A stretch of DNA of 12,707 bases, from NCBI GenBank assembly GCA_038230415.1, contig JBBRNH010000120.1:1-12707 (forward strand), in the 5' to 3' direction. This DNA comes from JBBRNH01 sp038230415. Lineage in GTDB: Bacteria > Bacteroidota > Bacteroidia > Cytophagales > Spirosomataceae. Below, one piece after another: positions 12,586-12,707 of the stretch (its first letter is position 1; the number at the start of each line of letters is the position of its first letter). The translations under genes and the position numbers were made by a program. Under the pieces are notes generated by a model that saw only the letters and a list, made by a program, of their open reading frames with translations, did no database searches and was not told the DNA's origin.

Positions 12586-12707
12586 TTATGTTTCATTAAA
12601 ATCACTAAACTCAATTTTCAGGTGGATACCTACATTCGCCAAGCACCGATTCACGGCATAAGCCAGATCATCAGCTTGCCCATAATCCTGGGGGCGCAAC
12701 CAACCCC
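12586..12707 (-). CDS. Hypothetical protein, C-terminal 39 residues (5' truncated by window)
   Basis: The minus strand is open from the window edge to a TAA at 12586-12588, encoding GWLRPQDYGQADDL, then AYAVNRCLANVGIHL, then KIEFSDFNET. The composition looks like real protein, the other two frames on this strand close quickly, and the gene would lie 77 bases upstream of the HTH gene in the same direction. I do not recognise the family. It may be part of the same mobile element. Confidence 0.5.
   Translation of the reverse strand, partial: GWLRPQDYGQADDLAYAVNRCLANVGIHLKIEFSDFNET

Overview
The window looks like a chromosomal segment from a Bacteroidota species of the Spirosoma/Fibrella type (Cytophagales). 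The evidence is a moderately high GC content, the Bacteroidota promoter element TAnnTTTG upstream of several genes, a lack of strong Shine-Dalgarno sites, and gene families typical of that group. The genus is inferred from overall character, not proven.

Positions 1-9136 read as ordinary host chromosome made of mostly single-gene units. In order they are: the 3' end of a DUF819 membrane protein (+); guaB, IMP dehydrogenase (+); a carboxy(nor)spermidine dehydrogenase of polyamine synthesis (-); a small WapI-immunity-like protein (+); a TetR regulator (+); an Xaa-Pro aminopeptidase (-); a secreted protein of unknown function (+); two ~87-bp REP-like repeat units; a PfkB sugar kinase (+); and a phytanoyl-CoA-dioxygenase-like protein (+). 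Convergent pairs (guaB/dehydrogenase, tetR/pepP) are separated by long perfect inverted repeats that probably act as two-way terminators. Several promoters carry dyads that look like operators.

Positions about 9137-9816 are a gene-free, hairpin-rich stretch with short GGGGAC(G/C)GA direct repeats. I take it as the edge and structured non-coding region of an integrated mobile element. Positions 9817-12707 hold a compact minus-strand operon: a partial upstream ORF, an HTH_17 (excisionase-like) DNA-binding protein, two small unknown proteins joined by ATGA overlaps, and a 512-residue protein resembling gene II/X or Rep_trans-type rolling-circle replication initiators. A very strong GC hairpin lies just upstream of the rep start.

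The most striking signal is inside rep. A 16-20 bp sequence occurs four times within about 165 bp, three times in one orientation and once inverted. The copies are read in two different sense frames and one antisense orientation, so the repeat is kept as DNA and not as protein. That is what an iteron array or a replication origin embedded in the initiator gene would look like. The element appears to be a cryptic replicon or filamentous-phage-like element, but no integrase, morphogenesis gene or coat gene is visible here, and the element continues beyond the right edge.
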